This document shows positions 56,639-64,000 of a stretch of DNA of 64,000 bases, piece by piece. The stretch is taken from NCBI GenBank assembly GCA_032629725.1, contig JAFEVB010000002.1, forward strand, positions 1,302,001 to 1,366,000, read 5' to 3'. This DNA comes from Gremmenia infestans (Eukaryota; Ascomycota; Leotiomycetes; Helotiales; Hamatocanthoscyphaceae). The position numbers and the translations under genes are program-made. Every line of letters starts with the position of its first letter. The first letter of the stretch is position 1. The notes under the pieces were generated by a model that was not told the origin of the DNA, did no database searches, and was given only the letters and a program-made list of their open reading frames with translations.

Positions 56639-57824
56639 ATGAGTTCGAGCCCGAAAGAAAATCAGGATGTTGTCCCACAAGGCGACGGGGCTCAATCGCC
56701 AGCCGACGAAAACATGGACATTCCTGGCGGGTTAGTGACGGCTACTTGCTGCAAAAGTACTTGAAGCTAATGTTTGTGTTCTCTCCAGATACGAATTCGA
56801 GGCGAGTACATCTCCTATCATCGCGGGTACTTGCTGTTCGTGTACAGCAAGCTAATTCTTCCCTCCCATACAGGTCAAAGAGCAGGACCGATGGCTTCCA
56901 ATTGCGAATGGTTAGTCTTAAACCCCCTCCCCGAATTGCACGCAAATATATTCTCCGTAGGTTGAAGGTTGCCGTGAGTGGCATCGCTTCAACTTTCGTG
57001 CCCATTGCAAGCGCGTGTTCTACAACCAGTCGTTGAGCTCGGAGCGCAAACGATTGATATCTTGTTGTACTACTATTGTCACACATTCTATCATGTCCCA
57101 CGCTTCCTCGTCATCTTCCCCGGAGGCACCTCGCGCTTCCAAAGCTGGGAAACATGAGTACTCAGATGCTAACATAAGGAACTTCGCACCAGTCGCTAGA
57201 ATTATGAAAACAGCCCTCCCAGAGAATGCGAAGATTGCAAAGGAAGCAAAAGAATGCATGCAAGAATGCGTCAGCGAGTTTATATCATTCATCACAAGCG
57301 AAGGTTCGTCCCGTCCCGAATTATGAGACAGCTGGTTTGCAATTGCTGATTGTCCAATCACAGCCTCCGAGAAATGCCACCAAGAAAAGCGGAAGACGGT
57401 CAATGGCGAGGACATTCTGTTTGCAATGACCTCCCTTGGGTTTGAGAATTACGCCGAAGCACTAAAGATATACTTATCGAAGTACCGTGAAGTAAGTGCT
57501 ATACATGGCATATCAGCTACTACCGAGCGTTCGGTCCCATGACGATAGCGAATCAGAGTTGACCTACTGAAACAGACCCAATCCACAAGAGGCGAGAATC
57601 GACCCGGCAGTCAGGGGTATGGATCAACAGCACCTGGTGCTCCTGGCGGGGCCCCCAATGCAACCCAATCGACAACGTTTCAAGGCGGCGCAGAGGGTAC
57701 CAACAACATCCTCGGTGGTCCGACAGCCGAAGGTAGTGAACACGACACCGGCTTTCACGGAAGCCTGTATGGAGGCCCAGTCCCCAGCGGGCACAACGGC
57801 GCGACGGGTGGCGATGGCTATTGA
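56639..57824 (+). CDS. HAP3: CCAAT-binding factor subunit B (HAP3/HapC/NF-YB)
   Basis: Histone-fold subunit that pairs with NF-YC and NF-YA to bind CCAAT boxes and controls respiration, iron and redox genes in fungi. Exons 56639-56730, 56789-56801, 56874-56910, 57193-57303, 57364-57491 and 57576-57824 give 209 aa, all in phase. The NF-YB core is nearly unbroken: EFEVKEQDRWLPIANVARIM, LPENAKIAKEAKECMQECVS, ASEKCHQEKRKTVNGEDILF and FENYAEALKIYLSKYRE. The tail is Gly/Thr-rich. The second exon is only 13 nt and is followed by a GC-AG intron (GAG|GCGAGT). The third intron (282 nt) is by far the longest called in the window, with a GCTAAC branch site. The start is the first ATG of the exon. Confidence 0.93.
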
Positions 57825-59564
57825 GGATCTGGGAGCTGATTTGAGCAAAGGCGTGGGCGTATGACGGTGTTACGGCGAAGGTAACGATGATTGGATGGAT
57901 ATGATCATGCGGTATTGATATTTGGATTTATCTTCTTTGGGTGTATTGACTACCGGGTATGTTTCCAGGACTGGGCTTGGTCTTGGACGGGGAAAGATTC
58001 ATACACACAGGTTTAAAAGTATGGCGGAGCTTGTTGCTTTTAGATTTCTTTGCTCCTTTGAGCAGTATTCAGTCGCCTGAGAACCGCTCTCAAGATCTAA
58101 ATGATCGCATGAGCAGCAGCAACAGATGTAGGAGGGATACAGTCCACACAATACTTGTCAATAATAGGATTATACGTCGTAATTATATCCTAGTAGGGGC
58201 GTACGGAATGTGAGTTTTCAGCAATAAGAATCATTTTGGCGTTGCAGGTGCATCATTTGTTTACTTCGATGGCAATTGAATAATCATTGATCTGTAGAAA
58301 GGGCTTAGCGGTCTCTTTCTCAGTATTCAATATTTCAGCTAATCCGTCACTTCTTCAATCACTCGGACAAAAGTACTACGAGCATTTGACGGCAGGCAAT
58401 TAGTTTTCACCCGGAACATATAGCCTTCAAGAATTGTATGACATGTCAAGATTCTCAAACTAAGTTTATTTTCCATCTGTCAGAATCGCTTTGTATCGGT
58501 TTCCATGACACTATTAACCCCCTTTCCCCGACTCTAAGTCTTTCTTATCCAGAGCTATAGCTATTCTTATACCGCATATTTCTACGTCTATGTTAGTAGA
58601 TAAAACGTTTATCCGAATCCAACTATCGAAAAGAAGAGAAAAGAAGAAAATGACTTCCTCATGAAATATCAAGCTCAATACACTTTCCATTGGCATCGTA
58701 CTAACCCAAATTATCAGCCTAAGTTATACAGAAAGACTTTTAATAAAACATACCAGACCCCCGGCACAGGTAGTGCATTTTCTGCTTACAGCATTTGTAG
58801 ACTTTAGCCATGGCCGAGGAGGCGAAGAGGCTGTTGGAGAGGACGGTAAGGGTTTGTGAACGCATTTTATTAGTTGTAAAGATTGGTATGTATGAATTGA
58901 AGTCCTTGCTGAATAGTACGAGTAGAAGACTTGGCGATTCTCTCTTCATATGTATCTAAATATCGCATGTCCAGAGTTTCCTATCTAGATTAATAATTAT
59001 ATGATCCTCCTACATGAAAAATCCCGTAAGAATAAAATCACAGTGTATTTTGTATCATGTTCTTGCGGCAGTATAGGATGCGCTTGAGTAGAGGATATGC
59101 TATACTTCCTTGGAAGCGCTACCGTATGATGTAGAATCTATTATTTTTGAGGCTCAGCAATTTAAAAATTTTGCCCCCCTTAAATACGAAGCAGGTCACA
59201 AACAATAACGGTTTTGTATGTAATATGGAAGGATTGTATTGCTAACTTGACTAATTAAAGAGAGTAATTAGGCACCTAGATGTTGAAGTACTGGAATAGA
59301 ATACTCCGTGCTTACTTAGTGCGGACCCATACTTAAAACTTTCAAGGTTAGTGTTAGTGGGGTAGTCACGTGCAGATATCCGCCAAAAAATTACTTTTAC
59401 GATATGTTTCAAATGTTCGATAACATTGCACACCACGGTGACGATCACTCGCATTTGCAGCCCTACACTACTCTACACCACTCTTCGGAACCTCCGACCT
59501 TAAGATCCATGATATATACACTCTTTGCCTAAGCTAGCGACATCTCGCCGTCGCCGTCGCGTCC
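57825..59564. other. 1.7-kb intergenic region between HapC and RRN3
   Basis: AT-rich with many short stops. A CACGTG box lies at 59367-59372, about 195 bp before the RRN3 start. A minus-strand 69-codon frame (58949-58740) is cysteine-containing near its end but has no support as a gene. The remainder shows nothing recognisable. Confidence 0.5.
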
Positions 59565-61642
59565 ATGGTTTCCCTCGTTCCCCTAGTTCAGGCCCAGCGC
59601 CCAGCGCCTACACCAACCTCGAAACCCAGCAAACCCCTCCTCCGCCGCACAACCCTGGCGGGAACGATACGCAAACGCGATGATGCAGGTCTGGACGATG
59701 ACCTTTTATTAGTACCTCCGAGTCCGAATAAGAGAGCTCGCGTCACCTTCAATCCGACAGTCGAGGAGAAGATCATGGACGAATACAGTGTGAAAGGGCG
59801 GAGTTTAGAGCTGATACGCTCGGAGACTAGGAGGGCGATAGAAGCACATAAGAGGGGCGATAGTGAGGCGTATGACACTATCAAGGAGGTGTTTGCGCCG
59901 AGAAGAGGGGGTGATGACGAGGAACCTGAAATGAGGGTCGAAATGAGGACGTACTTGCTGGCACTTACAAGCTACGCTTCAGAGTTGGACAGAAGGTGCT
60001 CGGGCTTGGTGAAAGGAGTCATCGCTTGTGAGTGGATGGGCAGAGATAAGGGGTTCGTCGAGGCTTATGTGCGGTTTCTGGGAAGTCTAGCCAGTGCGCA
60101 GGGTGCATATGTAGGGATGGTGCTTGGAATGCTGGTCGGGCATTTCCATGGAGGTAAGACAGCCCTCGGCATACCGCATCGTCAGTTTCTAACTCCAAAT
60201 TAGTGAGGTTATCGAGTGGCCGTATGGAAGGCTGTCCTGACGTGAACCGAGATCAGTTGGCCTTGAGGATACACAAGGCGCTTGAATATCTTCTTAAACT
60301 TATCCCGTCTGCGAGCAACACCCTATCTGCAATTCTGAATGCCAAATTCCCCTTCCAAGACGAGACCAAGACGGTACATATCACATATATCAAGAATCTG
60401 ATACAGCTGATCGAATACGCGCCTGAGCTGAAGTCTGATGTTTTCGCGCTCATCACGGATAGACTTGTCAAAGTTGATGTCCAGATGCAATTAGACCTTG
60501 ACGATCTTGATGACGACGTTACAGCCGCCGTAGCTAAAACTGTCTTGACCCAAAGTTCCGAGGAAAATGATGGCGAGGATTCAGACAGCGATGTGGACTC
60601 AGTCACCAGCGATGAAGATATTCACAGCGATTCGAGACGAGTCAAAGAGATCTCGGGCAATATCGAGAAGATGGACGCCATCCTTGATCTGCTTTTTACT
60701 ATCTACAGTCCATATTTCGCGGATCCAAATAGCGTCGAAGCCACTTCGATGTTCGAAACACTACTTGCACATTTTACAAATATCATACTTCCGATCCGCC
60801 ACGCTCGACATACGCAATTCCTACTATTTCACTTCGCCCAGACAGCCGACCATTTCGTAGATCGATTCGCTGGAACTTGTGTTGATCTAGCTTTCCGGCC
60901 CGGTCAGCCTGCCGTACTAAAGCAATCGGCAGCATCCTATTTAGCCAGCTTTGTTGCGCGAGGTGCCCACGTGGAACCCGAAGTCATCCGGACCGTCTTC
61001 GAACTCATCGGGAGTCATCTGGATAACATCCGCGTTGAGAATGAGCTCACCTGCCGAGGCCCAGACTTGAAGCGATACGGCACATTCTACGCCATGACAC
61101 AGGCTCTCCTCTACATCTTCTGCTTCCGCTGGCGTGACCTCATCATCTCCACCGACGTACTAGAAGACGACGACCCAACGGGTTTCCTCGATCAAGACCT
61201 AGACTGGGCGCCAGGAATCAAAGAAACACTCTCCAGAGCTATCTACTCTAAGCTCAACCCCCTCAAAATCTGCACGCCGCTCATTGTGTCCGAATTCGCA
61301 AAGATCGCTCACCACCTCCGCTTCTTGTACGTATACCCGCGTCTGGAAAGCAACAAGCGGATACGACTCAGCCAGTTCTCTTCCTCGCAAGCAAATGGTG
61401 CGCTGAGGGAGACTGGCAATGGCGGTAACGACGAGAGTTGGCATCAACTGGAATCATATTTCCCGTTTGACCCGTACCAGTTACCTATGAGCAAGCGATG
61501 GGTCGAGGACGATTACGTGCAATGGAAAGGCGTGCCTGGTCTCAATCAAGACGAGGAGTCTGATGATGATAGTGCATCGGAGGACGATGAAGAAGAGGTG
61601 GAAGTCGAGGAAAACACCGCGACCGAGGACGATAACGAATGA
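59565..61642 (+). CDS. RRN3: RNA polymerase I initiation factor RRN3
   Basis: Bridges RNA polymerase I to the core factor at rDNA promoters. Exons 59565-60153 and 60204-61642 give 675 aa. The HEAT-like body is recognisable by YLLALTSYASELDRRCSGLV, GHFHGVRLSSGR across the intron, LIPSASNTLSAIL, ILPIRHARHTQFLLFHFAQT, KQSAASYLASFVARGAHVE and RYGTFYAMTQALLYIFCFRW. An acidic Ser-rich loop (about 320-345) matches the regulatory serine patch region known in the family, and the C-terminus ends in a Glu/Asp run. The start MVSLVPLVQ is the first ATG after the upstream stops. The 50-nt intron has GTAAGA..TTAG ends. Confidence 0.94.
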
Positions 61643-62498
61643 GCGCCTGAATAATTTTCACATTCGCATTTGAGCTGGAGTTTTATTCGGTTGTTTAGCT
61701 TAGGTTTGCTTAGGCTGGAGTTTTGGGCATAGCGTGCATACATGGGAAAGAAAGAAGGATTTACTTTGATTTGATAGGTGGCAAAAGTTTAGCGCTGAGG
61801 GTCAACGTGATCTCAGGACGGCATTGGAGGCGTTTAAATATTCTGGTCCTGATGATATATTCACATGTTTGTGAAGACTGGCTGTTAATTTTCAGAGGAG
61901 GATATGTGTCTGAATCTACAATTGCTTCTTGCTCAAAGAGAGCTTTAGCTTCTAGCTTAGATATATATATATAAAAGAAGAAAATTCCCGAATCCTCTTT
62001 CCTTTGATTTTCTTGAGGTCGAGTCCTAAGTTTAGTGCATTTTGGTATCCTCAATTCTTTCACCTCGTTTTGCAATCGCAGCAAATATACCTGTTGCCCA
62101 TTGACATATGTCTCTTAATTGACTCAGTCTTTTGATACACACTTATCAGTGCAGCAAAAAGCCAACACATCTCTGTTCGCAGAGCTTTCTGTGCGTATGT
62201 TATCCATTCTCAATTTGCACGGCTCTATAGGTAGCCAGTCTTTCTGATCTCACTCTGCACGTCTTTCTACTTTCTAAATGCCGAAATTTCGGAAACATAG
62301 GTATGTTTCCTTGGTACGTGCGAGTGCCTTTTATAATATCTTAACTCGTATAGTGTTTTACGGCCTTCTCCACAAAAAGTATCTGCTATTTGAAGGCATC
62401 GCGCTGGATAGGAAGAAACGGCACAGATTGACGATGCGCTAGGTGGCGTGCGACATTAAAAGTCAATGAGAATTAGTGCTACCTTTTATTCAAGTACT
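61643..62498. other. Convergent intergenic region between RRN3 and the STAND gene
   Basis: AT-rich 3' flanks of two convergent genes, with a short TA-repeat at about 61961-61973. No reading frame is supported. Confidence 0.5.
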
Positions 62499-64000
62499 TT
62501 ATAAACTCGGGTCCGAAATGATCCCTCGGACAGTGAGTGCCGTAGCCTCGGAATCTTCAACACCGTGTTCTGATGCCTCCTCCACTGCCACTTCCACTTT
62601 TCTCTTGCTCACTTGCTTCGCAAGCCACTGATCCAACATCATAAAGATTCTCCTTGTTCGTTCTAATTTATAAAAGAAGTCATTTCTTTCCAGCCTCCGG
62701 ATTGATTCCTTCAGGTCATTGCACATGGTGTCCCATATATCTTTATATCGATTTTCGACGCTAGCATCGAGAAGAACCTCGACAACATCGTCCTCCGCCC
62801 TACTGACTGCTTGTTGCAGTGCGGGTCTCTGAGAGCCTCCTCGGGCATAAATATCAGCACCCTCTTGGAGCAATATTCGAACAATCTCTATATTCCCGTT
62901 CGCAGCAGCTGCACCTAATGCAGTCTCGTACATTCCTCCTTGAGCTTTAATATCAGCTCCGTGCCGCAAGAGTAAAACCACCACATCCAAGTCCTCGTTG
63001 CAGGCTGCTACCTGCAAAGCGTACTTGTATTTACCGCCACTCTGGTTCACATCTGCACCTCCAGCACAGAGAAGTTCTACAGATTCTTTGTTCCGAGCCC
63101 CTGTAAAGAAAACAGGTATTAGCACATATCTTATGATCGTAAAATCTAACGACGGTGGTTCTAGTCATCTGGCCCTCAAGTTTGATGTCTAAAAACAGCG
63201 TCGTAGATTTGTCTTGGGCTCTTAAGTAATGGGTTTTAAGTGCAAATGGAAACCATATCATTTCACTTGGAACTTACAAACTGCAGCATGAAGCGGGCTC
63301 CCTAGAATCTTTGTCTGAGGTATTGAAGCTAAGTCTGGCTTTTGGTCCAATAACTTTTGCAACAAGAAGTTCAGTCCCATGACAGAGAGCCAAATTATTG
63401 GGTGAGTTGTTTCTTTCTTATAGGAAATGTGAGGTCGGGAAGAGTGAAGTCGCTCAACGGCATGTGGTAAGTCTTTTTCGTAGTATTCATTATCAAACCC
63501 CCCAAAAGTGGCCCATATATGCCAGACAGGAGAACCATATTTCAGAAACTCGAGGGCGGTTTTCTCGACTTGTGGCCTCCAATGATGTCCCTCCAGCTTC
63601 AGCAAATGGTACTGCCAGGAATTGGCGGTATAGTGAAGAAGCGGGAACTCTAGAAACATACGGCTTCTGATTGTTGGATGTTGGCTTGCCACATACATGA
63701 GATATGAAATGCAAGATAGTCCAACGGCTTCGTGAATGGAAAGTTCGTCAAGCTTGAATCTTGACACAGTACTATTTCCTAACATTCGCGATGACATCAG
63801 ATACTCCTTGACCGAGAAGTGGGCGAATTGAACCTAGCAAGGAGGGCCGCATTAGCAGGTTTTTTCTCAATGTCTCAGGAATCTTTTGTAGCAGGTGCTT
63901 CAAATTATGCAACAAGCATGATGCAAGTTGTATTTGGATTTGTCCTTAAATATCCCAAATGACTTACTATCAACTTCCTTTCCCTAGGATAACTGTTTGT
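62499..64000 (-). CDS. NACHT/STAND-type ankyrin protein, 3' part (runs off the window)
   Basis: C-terminal part of a fungal NLR-like protein, a family linked to nonself recognition and programmed cell death. Visible exons: 64000-63968 (partial), 63833-63278 and 63100-62499. The segment VQFAHFSVKEYLMSSR is the hallmark that follows the NACHT module in these proteins. Helical linker sequence follows, then three to four diverged ankyrin repeats (for example ESVELLCAGGADVNQ, VVVLLLRHGADIKAQGG and VRILLQEGADIYARGG), then a charged tail. The last intron is 177 nt. The intron 63967-63834 is supported by a GTAAGT donor, a TGCTAATG branch and phase, but it contains an open stretch that itself looks protein-like, so the 5' structure is uncertain. 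The NACHT domain is outside the window, so it cannot be shown. Confidence 0.72.

Noticed and set aside
63834..63945. Calling the STAND gene a pseudogene because of a frame change before VQFAHFSVKEYL
   Set aside because: A GTAAGT donor at 63967, a branch site and a TAG acceptor give an in-phase intron, so a disabling frameshift is not required.
1..64000. tRNA genes, CRISPR arrays, intact transposons or prokaryotic-type operons
   Set aside because: I looked for tRNA-like T-arm sequences, regular spaced repeats and transposase-like frames and saw none that hold up; the genome is eukaryotic.

Overview
This is a gene-dense, intron-rich nuclear window from a filamentous ascomycete (Pezizomycotina). 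The evidence is short introns (mostly 41-85 nt) with GT..AG ends and CTAAC/CTAAT branch sites, tightly packed genes on both strands, a CCAAT-factor subunit of HapC type, a NACHT-ankyrin (STAND) gene and a salicylate-hydroxylase-like FAD monooxygenase. A leotiomycete would fit, but that is inference. I saw no tRNA, rRNA, CRISPR array or intact transposon.

Layout, left to right: dihydroorotase (8 exons, minus strand); an AT-rich gene-poor stretch (about 2.0-3.5 kb); a secreted subtilisin; COG4; the Golgi Ca2+/Mn2+ ATPase PMR1; the cohesin kleisin RAD21; a 1.5-kb gap with a GGGGAA repeat; a DMT/EamA transporter; the WSS1 protease; a Nudix hydrolase; a three-exon gene relic; the FAD monooxygenase; a prolyl aminopeptidase; the Kelch protein KLHDC4/KEL3; the SWR1 subunit SWC6/VPS71; a small mitochondrial coiled-coil protein; protein disulfide isomerase; a 1.5-kb gap; a 1126-residue disordered protein and a 220-residue orphan; MON1 and DOP1 (divergent); TGS1 and GRH1/GRASP (divergent); OST2/DAD1 and a TMEM14 protein (divergent); CMC2 and prefoldin 2 (divergent); HAP3/HapC; RRN3; and at the right edge the 3' part of a STAND-ankyrin gene.

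Most genes are conserved housekeeping genes. A striking share serve the secretory/endomembrane system: COG4, PMR1, PDI1, MON1, DOP1, GRH1 and OST2. They act at different steps (ER folding and N-glycosylation, Golgi tethering, stacking and ion supply, endosome maturation), and I see no sign that they form one operon-like unit. Divergent promoter pairs are the main local organisation.

The most unusual content is gene architecture rather than a new pathway. PDI has two consecutive 8-nt microexons encoding most of its first FYAPWCGHC active site. HapC has a 13-nt microexon followed by a GC-AG intron. I needed five GC-AG introns among about 60 hand-called introns. Prefoldin 2 ends in a 14-nt terminal coding exon behind a GC-AG intron. 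The TMEM14 gene has a first coding exon that is only the start codon. All exon boundaries were called by eye from splice sites, reading phase and family conservation; none has transcript support here.
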